Below, one piece after another: positions 20,224 through 29,727 of a stretch of 64,000 bases of DNA. Location: NCBI GenBank assembly GCA_029865845.1, contig JARXAM010000121.1:19442-83441 (forward strand). Direction: 5' to 3'. The notes under the pieces were generated by a model that worked only from the letters and a program-made list of their open reading frames with translations, made no database searches and was not told the DNA's origin. Numbering within the stretch: position 1 is the stretch's first letter; each line of letters starts with the position of its first letter. A program made the translations under genes and the position numbers. This DNA is from Rhodoferax sp. GTDB taxonomy: Bacteria > Pseudomonadota > Gammaproteobacteria > Burkholderiales > Burkholderiaceae_C.

Positions 20224-20706
20224 GTGGATGTCAATATTCTTTGGTCTGTCAGTGCCGCACTCATTGTGATCGGGCTGGCAGGTACCGTGCTGCCGCTGGT
20301 GTCGGGCACTCTGCTGGTGTGGGGCGGCATTCTCGTCGGGGCATGGATCGACGACTACACGCGTGTGGGTATTGGGACAGTGGTGATCATTACCGCTATT
20401 GCAGTACTTGCATGGGCGCTCGATTTTGTTGCGGGCTTAATGGGTGCCAAGCGTGCCAAGGCAAGCAAGCTGGCGCTTGTCGGCGCAGCACTTGGAACCG
20501 TGGTGGGGATCTTTATGGGACTGGTCGGAGTACTGTTTATGCCACTTGTGTGCGCAGCAATTGGCGAATACTGGTCACAACGAAACCAACAGCGCGCTGC
20601 CAAGGTTGCTTTTGCTACTTGGCTGGGTCTGATGGTTGGCATGGTGGCAAAGGTCGTCCTGTCGTTTGTGATGGTTGGAATATTTTTGGGGGCTCTCTGG
20701 GTTTAG
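20224..20706 (+). CDS. DUF456-like small membrane protein (GTG start)
   Basis: VDVNILWSVSAALIVIGLAGTVLPLVSGTLLVWGGILVGAWIDDY; multiple Gly-rich TM helices. Confidence 0.8.
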   Translation: MDVNILWSVSAALIVIGLAGTVLPLVSGTLLVWGGILVGAWIDDYTRVGIGTVVIITAIAVLAWALDFVAGLMGAKRAKASKLALVGAALGTVVGIFMGLVGVLFMPLVCAAIGEYWSQRNQQRAAKVAFATWLGLMVGMVAKVVLSFVMVGIFLGALWV

Positions 20707-20764
20707 TCCAGTTCTGTCCTGTAACTTAAGGCCCAGTTTTTTTGTAGCGAAAGTGGAGTGTTTC

Positions 20765-21436
20765 ATGTTGCCCCAACCCACGCCGCAGCAGCCAGATCCA
20801 AGCGTGCAGTCGTTAGTGCGTCAAACAGCCAAGCGCAGGTCCCAGATGGACCGGATTGCGTCGGCTCACTTGGGGGCCTTGGGAAATACACTCGGCGAAA
20901 CCGTGGGGCAGGGACCTCGCCAGCAGCTCGTATGGTTGGGATTGCTGGCTATGCCGCTGCTTTTCCCCATTGCGCTGCCCGGCATGGCTTCTGTAGTCGG
21001 AACTTTCTGCCTTTTGGTGGCTCTGGGGCTATGCAAGGGCAGGCCAGTCCAGCTCCCAGCGTGGCTGGCCAAACGGACGCTCAGTGTGCGGGCCAAAACC
21101 ATGTTGGCACGCATGATCCATCGAGTGCTATTCTTTGTTGCGCGAATGGGGCAGCCACGCATGATCTCTTTGAGCCGTCAACCGGCACGAGGACTCAACG
21201 GATTCATGTTGGGAGTTGCGGGACTGACCATGGTGGTGCCTGTCCCGGTGGTCACTTTTGACAACGTGTTGCCCGCTTTGGCGATCACGCTGATCTCCTG
21301 GGGCTTGCGTCTGCGTGATGGTCGAATGATTCTTGCAGGCTACGGAGTAACCGTTATGGCATTGATCTCGGTCATGCTGCTCTGGTGGGGTGGCACCGTA
21401 GCGGCCACCAACCTGATTCGCTGGGCCTCGAGCTAA
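20765..21436 (+). CDS. Exopolysaccharide synthesis ExoD-like membrane protein
   Basis: GLLAMPLLFPIALPGMASVVGTFCLLVALGLCKGRPVQLPAWLAKRTLS; ExoD-like topology. Confidence 0.75.
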   Translation: MLPQPTPQQPDPSVQSLVRQTAKRRSQMDRIASAHLGALGNTLGETVGQGPRQQLVWLGLLAMPLLFPIALPGMASVVGTFCLLVALGLCKGRPVQLPAWLAKRTLSVRAKTMLARMIHRVLFFVARMGQPRMISLSRQPARGLNGFMLGVAGLTMVVPVPVVTFDNVLPALAITLISWGLRLRDGRMILAGYGVTVMALISVMLLWWGGTVAATNLIRWASS

Positions 21437-21487
21437 GGAGCGGCCTCCACCGCAATCAATCCATAGCTACCATTCTGGCCGGATCCA

Positions 21488-22003
21488 CTAGTGTTCCCTG
21501 GTCATCCGCTCTGCAAAAGATATCCCCATCGCTGACAAAACGAACGTGAAGTGGATAACTGCCACCATGGTGACGATCTGAATGTTTTCCATCGTTAGGT
21601 CTCCACTCAAATACGTCTTAAGTGCGTGGACGCCTGAGATGGAAATGATCGCAAATGCGAGCTTTAACTTGAGGTTATAGGTGTTGACGTGGTCCAGCCA
21701 ATCGGGCTTTTTCATATCGGTTTTGTCGAAGTGTCCTGTGGTGACAAAGAGCGACACACCTGCCAGAGCCACTACCCAAACGAGTTGAGCCACCATAGTC
21801 ATATCCACCAGTTCAAGCACCTTGATGATGAGATCAATTTTTTCCAAGTTGCCGAACAGTACGGTGTTCATCAGCTTGTAGGTCTCCAGCAAGAACTTGC
21901 CCAAGATACCGAAAATAATTCCAACCAATCCAATGTAAAAGAACAGCATGGTGAAACGCATGCAATACAACAGGGAGCCAACTCCCGAAAGAAACTTTTC
22001 CAC
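21488..22003 (-). CDS. UPF0114/YqhA-family membrane protein
   Basis: MEKFLSGVGSLLYCMRFTMLFFYIGLVGIIFGILGKFLLETYKLM...MTREH. Confidence 0.85.
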   Translation of the reverse strand: MEKFLSGVGSLLYCMRFTMLFFYIGLVGIIFGILGKFLLETYKLMNTVLFGNLEKIDLIIKVLELVDMTMVAQLVWVVALAGVSLFVTTGHFDKTDMKKPDWLDHVNTYNLKLKLAFAIISISGVHALKTYLSGDLTMENIQIVTMVAVIHFTFVLSAMGISFAERMTREH

Positions 22004-22185
22004 TCTTTAGATCCTCAGGTTTTGATACTGCAATTCCAATGAATAGCAGTGTTGCGACGGTGAACGCTCGTCACTTCAATGCGAATTTATCCGAGTATGC
22101 ACGGTCCCTGAAGCTCAATTGCGCTGGATGCGAAGCTGGTGTATTTCTATACCGCTGCTAGCTTCAGCGCCTCTTTCGGCCCTAG

Positions 22186-22905
22186 GGATCATGTTCAAAA
22201 CCCTCTCGAAATTGAGGCTACTGAGGCACACAAATTGCGACCATTGACGACCTGAAACAAAAAAACCTTGGCCTCGAACTCAGCACGCGGCGCACGCGCA
22301 AGCCAATCCTGCTTGATGAAGTGGAGCAAGTCATGCCGCGGGGCGAACTGCTGGCGCTGATCACGCCGCACGCACCGGCGGGCAACGTCAACGATGTGAC
22401 CCAAGGACACGGGTTGCTGCACGGCAAAGAGTCCATCGTGTTTGCTGATGCCGCTTATCAGCGGTGCCACCAAGCGCCCTGAAGCTACAGGCGTGGATTG
22501 GCGTATTCCCATGCGAGCAGGCAAACGCAAGCAGCAAAAGCACACTCGCTGGGGAGCGCTCACCGAGCAGGCTGAAAAACCCAAGACCCGTGTGCGGGCC
22601 AAAGGGGAACATCCATTCAGAGTCATCAAACGTCAGTTCGGTCACACCAAAATGCGCTACCGTGGGCTCACGAAAAACACTGCGCCACTCATCACCCTAT
22701 TTGCGCTCTCCAGTATTTGGATGGCCAGAAGCAGGCTTTTGCACAGGGTGCCTGCATGAGCGCGTCTGCAAACAGCCAAAGGACTGCAACGTGGTGTAAA
22801 TATCGCCTACTACGGCCAAAATTGGCAGCAATTGACGCAGGTGCCTCGTCTGGCGCGACGTACTCGCTTATGACCGATTCTCAGGTTGAGTTTTGGACAT
22901 GATCC
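22186..22905 (+). mobile_element. IS5-group-like insertion element, internally deleted and frameshifted, flanked by CTAG
   Basis: Termini GGATCATGTTCAAAA / TTTTGGACATGATCC (one mismatch over 15 bp), each abutted by CTAG (22182-22185 and 22906-22909); IS5-type transposase fragments inside. Confidence 0.82.
22227..22759 (+). pseudogene. IS5-family transposase pseudogene
   Basis: N-terminal fragment DDLKQKNLGLELSTRRTRKPILLDEVEQVMPRGELLALITPHAPAG joined to NVNDVTQGHGLLHGKESIVFADAAYQRCHQ, then in another frame RPEATGVDWRIPMRAGKRK...VRAKGEHPFRVIKRQFGHTKMRYRGLTKNTAPLITLFALSSIWMAR. Confidence 0.85.
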
Positions 22906-23137
22906 CTAGGCAGCAGCATCAGGAACAAGGCGGCTTAGGGTAGGTAGCAAAGTACCCCCCCACTTCAAGCACACCCCACGGGGCAGAGACCATTGCCCGA
23001 AGAGGGCCGCAAACGTACTCCCATATTCATGGGATTACGCGAAGTGGAAAGTTTTGCAACAGTACAAAACAATCATCACGGCCACGGTCAGGTGCAGCTG
23101 ATTGGATTCAACGACGTTTCATATATTGGAGAAACCT

Positions 23138-25279
23138 TTGTACATCAAACCCTTACCCTTGGGCGCAGCCATGTCCGCTGCCGCGTTGTTATCTATTGCG
23201 GCCTGTGGCGGTGGAGGGGGGTCGAATGCCGTGAGCAACATCACGTTATCTGGCACCGCCGCAACCGGCGCACCCCTTTCGGGCGCTACGGCTGTGGTGG
23301 TCGATAGCACTGGCGCAGAAATGCAAGCTTGCGCACCATGCACCGTGCCTGATAACGGTCAGTTCGTGTTCGAACTGAAGCCCGCCGCAAAAGGCCCTTT
23401 TGTATTGAAGTTCACGCAAGAGGGTTTGGACGAACCGTTGGTAAGCATGATAGACACCGCCAAATCTGCAAGGGTCAACGTCTCGCCGTTGACGACCCTG
23501 ATTGCCGCGCGCTTGGCAGCCAATGGCGACCCCACCACACTCAGTGCTTCGGATTTATCAGAGGAAAAAATCCAACAGGCCATGGCTGAAGTCAGATCAG
23601 CACTCAAACCCGTGCTTGATGCGGCGGGTGTGGCAGCCGATGAAAACCCACTAAGCATGAACTTTTCAGCCAACAGCTCGGGACTGGACAAAGCGCTGGA
23701 CATACTGGGTACACCCAAAATCGTTAGAGGCAGCGATGGGAAAGCCAGCGTAGAAGTTGAAATCAAAACCAGCGGCTCCGATGATGCACCCGATGCAAGC
23801 AACAGTTCCCCCAAGATCACGCTGAACAAAGGCATAGCGCCTGCTGTGTCGGGTCTGACACAAGAAAAAATAACTGCTGCACTCCCAAGTGACGGTTTGA
23901 GCCAAAAAATCAAAGGCCTTTTGGGACGTATCCAGGCCTGCTACGCACTGGCCCCGGCAGACAGACGACCCGCGGGAGCGAAACTGGCTACAGAAATTAC
24001 CGCAGACACCTGCAAAGCCATTTTTGTAGACAACAACCCCAGCAAGTTCTTGCACAACAACACGGTAGTTAGCCATGTCGACGCCATATTGCCCACTGAT
24101 ATGGGAGGCCGTTTTTCGGGCGCATTCAATGGCTTCTTCAACAACGTGCGAGGCATTGCATTTGACTTGCCCGAGTACCGCTACACCATACGCAATGGCA
24201 ACACCACGGACTCTTCCAAGCCGATGGAGGGTGATGTCGTGTTTACTGCCCGATGGACGGTGACAGACCCCAACGCAGGTCCGAACCTGGGACAAACGGA
24301 TGTGGGGGAATACCAAGCCCGCATTCAAGGTGACGAGCTCAAATTGGTTGGCAACCAGTCTAAACACGACCTGAACATCAACGCCCAAGCCCGTCGCGAA
24401 GAGATGCCCGCAGTGTCAGACTACGCCTACCTTGCGACCGGTTACAACATCAACGTCACCGAACGCAAATGGAACCACGACAGCAACGCCACTACCCCCA
24501 AGGTCTCGATTTATGAGCAAGTTGTCGTGAGCGCCCCGACGGGCAAGTCCTTCACGTTCAAGCCCATACCCGGCAACAACTATGGTTATCTTGGGTTGGT
24601 TGGCACTGGCGGAAAAGTCAGCGCAAGCGCTACTGTTCGGTTGAGCGGTACCTATCTGAATGCGGCAACCGCTGGACTGCCTAGTGAGCGATTTACCAAA
24701 GAGTTTTGGGCACCTGCAACAGACTGGTCAGACGAAAAACTCGCTGCCATTCCCAACCAAGGCAATTGGAAATTTGACATTACCTTGACGGATGATTTTG
24801 TGGCAGCCAATGCCGCCAACGGTACCCAGAAAAACTCTACCCAATATCGCCGCTCCATCAACCGCGCACCTACCGTGGCTGAACTCAAGGCCATGAAATG
24901 GCCTGCCCTGAAAGACCCCACGCTCACCAGTTTGAGTGAAGCAGCCACTGGCCTGGGATTTGTCAGCATTGGCAGCAACAATGCCGCCGCTGCCTTGGTG
25001 GTGGAGGGCTGGAGTGTGGACAAGGGCGCGTGGGCACCCACTCGTGTCAAAGTCTACGGCTCCACTTGGGATGAAGGTCTGGACGTAGCCTCCACCAAAC
25101 GCAAGGCCACTATTCCGTGCACAGGTTCTGGCAACCATTGCGAAAAAAGCAATCAAGCGAACACTGAGAAGTTTGTGAATGCCCAATGGAATTATCTGCA
25201 ATTTACCGGGCGTGACAACAAACGACTCCAAATGTCGCTGAACTACAGCACACGCAAAACCAACGCGGATTCACAATAA
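23138..25279 (+). CDS. Large hypothetical lipoprotein
   Basis: From a TTG start preceded by ggag: MYIKPLPLGAAMSAAALLSIAAC|GGGGGS lipobox; ITLSGTAATGAPLSGATAVVVDSTG resembles a carboxypeptidase-regulatory-like domain. Confidence 0.7.
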   Translation: MYIKPLPLGAAMSAAALLSIAACGGGGGSNAVSNITLSGTAATGAPLSGATAVVVDSTGAEMQACAPCTVPDNGQFVFELKPAAKGPFVLKFTQEGLDEPLVSMIDTAKSARVNVSPLTTLIAARLAANGDPTTLSASDLSEEKIQQAMAEVRSALKPVLDAAGVAADENPLSMNFSANSSGLDKALDILGTPKIVRGSDGKASVEVEIKTSGSDDAPDASNSSPKITLNKGIAPAVSGLTQEKITAALPSDGLSQKIKGLLGRIQACYALAPADRRPAGAKLATEITADTCKAIFVDNNPSKFLHNNTVVSHVDAILPTDMGGRFSGAFNGFFNNVRGIAFDLPEYRYTIRNGNTTDSSKPMEGDVVFTARWTVTDPNAGPNLGQTDVGEYQARIQGDELKLVGNQSKHDLNINAQARREEMPAVSDYAYLATGYNINVTERKWNHDSNATTPKVSIYEQVVVSAPTGKSFTFKPIPGNNYGYLGLVGTGGKVSASATVRLSGTYLNAATAGLPSERFTKEFWAPATDWSDEKLAAIPNQGNWKFDITLTDDFVAANAANGTQKNSTQYRRSINRAPTVAELKAMKWPALKDPTLTSLSEAATGLGFVSIGSNNAAAALVVEGWSVDKGAWAPTRVKVYGSTWDEGLDVASTKRKATIPCTGSGNHCEKSNQANTEKFVNAQWNYLQFTGRDNKRLQMSLNYSTRKTNADSQ

Positions 25280-25330
25280 GCACCAAGACAATCGTCGCGA
25301 CATCGTGAAGTGATCTGTCACACATCGCTT

Positions 25331-25371
25331 GCGCCCCGCCTCCCGGCGGGGTGACCTGCGGGGCTTTTTTG
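25331..25371 (+). terminator. Putative intrinsic terminator after the lipoprotein gene
   Basis: gCCCCGCctcccggcggggtgacctGCGGGGctttttt. Confidence 0.7.
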
Positions 25372-25389
25372 CGCCCTTACCATCCCAGC

Positions 25390-25992
25390 ATGTCCACCGG
25401 CCCCACCACGCACCTCCTCTACCTCCACGGCTTCCGCTCGTCCCCGCAGTCGCACAAGGCGCAGGCCATGGCGGCGTACATGGCACAGCACTATCCGCAG
25501 GTGCAGTGGTGGTGCCCGCAGCTACCGCCCTCCCCGCGCGCGGCTATGGCGCTCTTGCTGGAAGGCATTGCACACTGGCCGCGCGGCACCATGGCAGTAG
25601 TCGGCTCGTCGCTGGGCGGGTTTTACGCCACCCACATTGCCGAGGTCACAGGCTGCCTGGCACTGCTCATCAACCCGGCGGTAGACCCGGCGCGGGACCT
25701 TGGCAAGTACATCGGTGAGAACGCGCAGTGGCATGCCCCAGACGAGCGCTTTTACTTTTTGCCGGAATACGTGGACGAACTGCGCACCCTGTCTGTCGGC
25801 GCATTGCGGCACCCGCAGCGCTACCGCACCCTGTTGGCCACGGGCGATGAAGTGCTGGACTGGCGCGAAATGCACGCCCGCTATGCGCGCACCCAGGTCA
25901 CGGTGCTGGAAGGCCGGGACCACGCCCTGACAGGTTTCGAAGAGTTTTTGCCGGATTTCGTCCAGTTCATGGGGCTGCGCTCCCGCATTTAG
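25390..25992 (+). CDS. YqiA/YcfP-like alpha/beta-fold esterase
   Basis: HLLYLHGFRSSPQSHKAQAMAAYM; VVGSSLGGFYATHIAE (GxSxG); GRDHALTGFEEFLPD. Confidence 0.85.
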   Translation: MSTGPTTHLLYLHGFRSSPQSHKAQAMAAYMAQHYPQVQWWCPQLPPSPRAAMALLLEGIAHWPRGTMAVVGSSLGGFYATHIAEVTGCLALLINPAVDPARDLGKYIGENAQWHAPDERFYFLPEYVDELRTLSVGALRHPQRYRTLLATGDEVLDWREMHARYARTQVTVLEGRDHALTGFEEFLPDFVQFMGLRSRI

Positions 25993-26048
25993 CAGCGTGC
26001 AGCGCCCGCCCTGCGGAGCGGGCCGTTTTGCGGGGACAATCGCTCCCT

Positions 26049-28100
26049 ATGTTTGTACTGTTTGAAGAAGCCGGAAAATTCATGGCCGGTCGTGTCCTGT
26101 CCGAGGCGGAGGCCTCTGCGCAGGTGGAGCTCGATTCGGGCAAGCGCGTCAAGGTGAAGGGCGCCCATATCCTGATCAAATTTGACAAGCCCACCCCGGC
26201 GGAGTTTGTCGCGGCTGCCCAGGCCCAAGCGGCGGGCATTGAGCTGGACATGGCGTATGAATTTGCGCCCGACGAGGAATTTGGCTTTGCCGACTTGGCC
26301 AAAGACTACTTCTCTGCCCAAGCCAGCCAGGCAGAGCAGGCGGGCATGCTATTCAAGCTGTTTGACACCCCGCACTACTTCCGCCGCGCGGGCAAAGGCC
26401 GATTCAAGAAAGCCCCTGCCGACATCATTGCCCAAGCCTTGGCGGCCATTGAAAAGAAACGCCTGCAGGCCGAGCAAATCATCCAGTGGGCACAAGAGTT
26501 GGCCGCTGGCCGCTGCCCCCCGTCCATCCAAGACCATCTGTACAAAATCCTGTTCAAGCCCGACAAAAACGCCCCCGAGTACAAAGCGGTGGTCGAGGCC
26601 AGCCGAGCCACCCACATTGCGCCGCTGGAACTGCTGCAAAAGGCCGGCGCCATTGCCTCGCCCTACCTGTTCCACTGGAAGCGCTTTTTGCTGGAGAACT
26701 TCCCCAAAGGCACCGGCTTCCCCACGATTGCCGCACCGGCCATTGCCGACGAGTTGCCCGTGGCTGCCGTGCAGGCCTTTTCGATTGACGACTCCCAAAC
26801 CACCGAAATTGACGACGCCCTGAGCGTGCAAGGCCTGGGCACCGGTACCGTCACCGTGGGCATTCACATTGCCGCCCCCGGCTTGGCGGTGCAGCCGGGC
26901 AGCCCGGTAGATGCGCTGGGCCGCGCCCGCCTCTCCACGGTCTACATGCCTGGCTACAAGGTCACCATGCTGCCCGACGAGGTCGTGCAAACCTACACAT
27001 TGATGGCGGGGCGGGACTGCCCATCCGTCTCGCTCTACGTTACCTTTAACGAGCCCACGCTGGACATCACCGGCAGCCAGACCAAGCTCGAACGCGTGCC
27101 CATCGCTCACAACCTGCGACACGATCAGCTTGACGGCGTGGTGACTGACGCCTGGCTGCAAGATGCGCACTACGAACCCGCAAACACTCCCGCGCCGCTG
27201 CCCACTTTGCGTAGCGAAATGTCGTTTCTTTACCGCTTGGCAAATAACCTCAAGGCCAAACGTGAAATCGTGCGCGGCAAGCCTGAGACCTTCAACCGCC
27301 CGGACTACAACTTCCGGCTGGTCGAAAACCAGGGCCGTGAACCCGATGGCAGCGAAACCGTGCAGATCAGCATCCGCCAACGCGGTGCGCCGCTGGACTT
27401 GATCGTGGCCGAGGCCATGATCCTGGCCAACAGCACCTGGGGCAGTTGGCTCGCCGAGATGGGCGTGCCTGGCATCTACCGCAGCCAAGCGTCGCTGGCA
27501 CCAGGCGTCAAAGTGCGCATGGGCACCAAAGCCGCGCCACATGCCGGTATCGGCGTCAAAGCCTATGCGTGGGCCACATCACCGCTGCGCCGCTATACCG
27601 ACCTGGTCAACCAATGGCAAATCATTGCCTGTGCGCGCCACGGCAACACTGCGGCACTGGTCGCACCATTCAAACCCAAGGATGCCGAGCTGTTTGCCAT
27701 CATCTCGTCGTTTGACGCGGCCTACAGCGCCTACAACGGCTACCAAGGAGCCATGGAGCGCTTTTGGACCCTGCGTTACGCGCAGCAACACGGCATCACA
27801 GAGCTCACCGCCAGCTTGTTCAAAGACGGCATGGTACGGGCCGACGACATCCCGCTGGTGCTACCGGTATTGGGTGCGCAAGGCCTGCCACGCCACGCCA
27901 AAGTGCGCGTCAAGCTGGGGACCATGGACCTTATCTCCCTGGATGTTCAGGGCACCGTGCTGGAGCGTCTGGACGCCCCCGCCGGGGTGGACTCGCCGGA
28001 TGACGACGACGGCCAAGACGACGATGTGGCCGGCCCGATCGCGATTGCGGTCGATGTGAATGAGGCGCCCGCCACCGAGGGCGATAATCCAGCCCCGTGA
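26049..28100 (+). CDS. RNase II/VacB-family 3'-5' exoribonuclease (RNB domain)
   Basis: FSIDDSQTTEIDDALSVQGLG; AYAWATSPLRRYTDLVNQWQI. Confidence 0.92.
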   Translation: MFVLFEEAGKFMAGRVLSEAEASAQVELDSGKRVKVKGAHILIKFDKPTPAEFVAAAQAQAAGIELDMAYEFAPDEEFGFADLAKDYFSAQASQAEQAGMLFKLFDTPHYFRRAGKGRFKKAPADIIAQALAAIEKKRLQAEQIIQWAQELAAGRCPPSIQDHLYKILFKPDKNAPEYKAVVEASRATHIAPLELLQKAGAIASPYLFHWKRFLLENFPKGTGFPTIAAPAIADELPVAAVQAFSIDDSQTTEIDDALSVQGLGTGTVTVGIHIAAPGLAVQPGSPVDALGRARLSTVYMPGYKVTMLPDEVVQTYTLMAGRDCPSVSLYVTFNEPTLDITGSQTKLERVPIAHNLRHDQLDGVVTDAWLQDAHYEPANTPAPLPTLRSEMSFLYRLANNLKAKREIVRGKPETFNRPDYNFRLVENQGREPDGSETVQISIRQRGAPLDLIVAEAMILANSTWGSWLAEMGVPGIYRSQASLAPGVKVRMGTKAAPHAGIGVKAYAWATSPLRRYTDLVNQWQIIACARHGNTAALVAPFKPKDAELFAIISSFDAAYSAYNGYQGAMERFWTLRYAQQHGITELTASLFKDGMVRADDIPLVLPVLGAQGLPRHAKVRVKLGTMDLISLDVQGTVLERLDAPAGVDSPDDDDGQDDDVAGPIAIAVDVNEAPATEGDNPAP

Positions 28101-28957
28101 CGCTGCGCAAACCCACCACACTGCAATGGGCCCTGGGTGTATCCCTCGCGATACACGGGGTGCTATTGACGCTCCGCTTGGTGGACCCCGAAGCCTTTGC
28201 GCGCATGGTGGCCGACCAGCCCTTGGAAGTCATCTTGGTCAATGCGCGGGGCCACGACAAACCCGTTAAGGCCCAGGCCTTGGCCCAAACCTCACTGGCC
28301 GGTGGCGGCGATGTAGACGTGGGCCGTGCCACAAGCCCCTTGCCCGCATCCGCGCTGACCGCTATCGGTGAGTCGCTAGACGTGGACCCGACCCGCAAAG
28401 TGCAAACCCTGCAAGAGCAGCAAAATGTGTTGCTCGCCCAGGTCAAACGCCAACTGGCGGCCTTGGCACAGCCAGAGGCAGGCACACCCACAGAGCGACT
28501 GGACCAGACCGAACGCGAAGAAAAGCGCAAACAGCTCATGAAGCTGTTGGCCGAGATTGAGCGTCGGATCAACCTCGAAAATGCACGCCCCAAAAAGCGG
28601 TATGTGGCCCCGTCTGTACAAGAAAGCGTGTACGCCGTGTACTACGACAACTTCAAGCAACTGGTAGAAGCGCGTGGCACCCAGAATTTTCCGCAAATTG
28701 CCGGCAAAAAACTGTATGGGGAATTGACCATGGTAATCACCATCAACCACGACGGACGCCTGGTGGATACCGAAATCGCACAAGGTTCGGGCAGCACAGC
28801 GCTGGACACACGGGCCGCCGCCATCGTGCGCAGCGCAGGGGCCTTTGGGACATTCACGCCACAGATGCGCAAGGAATTTGATCAACTGGTGGTGGTTTCA
28901 CGCTTTCGGTTTACCCGCGAAGAAACCCTGGAAGCCAAGGTATCGGGGGCCCCATGA
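28097..28957 (+). CDS. TonB-like energy transducer/periplasmic protein
   Basis: N-terminal TM; C-terminal GELTMVITINHDGRLVDTEIAQGSGSTALDTRAAAIVRSAGAFGTF (TonB_C-like). Confidence 0.78.
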   Translation: MTLRKPTTLQWALGVSLAIHGVLLTLRLVDPEAFARMVADQPLEVILVNARGHDKPVKAQALAQTSLAGGGDVDVGRATSPLPASALTAIGESLDVDPTRKVQTLQEQQNVLLAQVKRQLAALAQPEAGTPTERLDQTEREEKRKQLMKLLAEIERRINLENARPKKRYVAPSVQESVYAVYYDNFKQLVEARGTQNFPQIAGKKLYGELTMVITINHDGRLVDTEIAQGSGSTALDTRAAAIVRSAGAFGTFTPQMRKEFDQLVVVSRFRFTREETLEAKVSGAP

Positions 28958-29670
28958 AGCAGTTGCTGCGTGGGCTCATGCTGTGTGTGCTGGCCGGCAT
29001 CGCCCTGCAATTATTTTTTGTGCTGCGCATTGCGGCGATGGTGGTGATTGACCCCGAGTCCACCGCATTTGCTCGCTCCGAGGCGTGGCGCTTGGCCCAC
29101 GAGGGCGATACCTTTCGCTGGCGCCAGACATGGGTGCCTTACCGCCTCATTGCCGACCCTCTCAAGCGCGCGGTGATCGCATCAGAGGACGACAGCTTTA
29201 GCCAGCACGATGGGGTCGACTGGGATGCCCTCAAAAAAGCGTGGGCCAAAAACGCAAAGGCAGAACAGCGCGCAGAGCAACGCAAAACCAACAAGCCCCC
29301 GAAAATAGTCGGCGGCTCCACCATCAGCCAGCAGCTCGCCAAAAACCTGCTGCTGTCGGGAGAGCGCACCCTGCTGCGCAAAGGGCAAGAACTGGTGTTG
29401 ACCCTGCTGCTGGAACACCTGCTGAGTAAACAGCGCATTCTGGAGATTTACCTCAACAGCGTGGAATGGGGCGAAGGCGTGTTTGGCGCCGAGGCCGCAG
29501 CCCAACACTACTTTGGCAAGCCCGCCAGCAGGCTCAGCGCGTGGGAGGCGGCCCGGTTGGCCGTGATGCTGCCACGGCCCAAGTTTTTTGAAAAAGTACC
29601 CAACTCCGCCTACCTGGGCAATCGCGCAAGTACCATTTTGTCGCGCATGCCAGACGCCCAACTCCCCTGA
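28954..29670 (+). CDS. mtgA: Monofunctional biosynthetic peptidoglycan transglycosylase
   Basis: VIASEDDSFSQHDGVDWDALKKAW; GGSTISQQLAKNLLLSGERTLLRKGQE. Confidence 0.93.
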   Translation: MKQLLRGLMLCVLAGIALQLFFVLRIAAMVVIDPESTAFARSEAWRLAHEGDTFRWRQTWVPYRLIADPLKRAVIASEDDSFSQHDGVDWDALKKAWAKNAKAEQRAEQRKTNKPPKIVGGSTISQQLAKNLLLSGERTLLRKGQELVLTLLLEHLLSKQRILEIYLNSVEWGEGVFGAEAAAQHYFGKPASRLSAWEAARLAVMLPRPKFFEKVPNSAYLGNRASTILSRMPDAQLP

Positions 29671-29727
29671 TCCGTGGCCCTGCGCGAGCCGATGCGCCCG
29701 CGCCCGCTGGCTCTGTATCATCCGCGC

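Noticed and set aside
21478-21495. ggccGGATCCACTAGTg resembles a BamHI-SpeI vector polylinker
   Set aside because: Only ~12 bp match; the adjacent sequence is the natural stop region of the UPF0114 gene (MTREH*), and no further vector sequence follows. Chance occurrence is more likely than contamination.
26004-26030. GCCCGCcctgcggaGCGGGCcgtttt hairpin as a terminator
   Set aside because: A plausible stem, but the T-tract is short and interrupted and it overlaps the RNB gene leader; not confident enough to list.
26349-27542. 397-aa minus-strand ORF
   Set aside because: Antisense to the RNB exoribonuclease; a high-GC shadow ORF.
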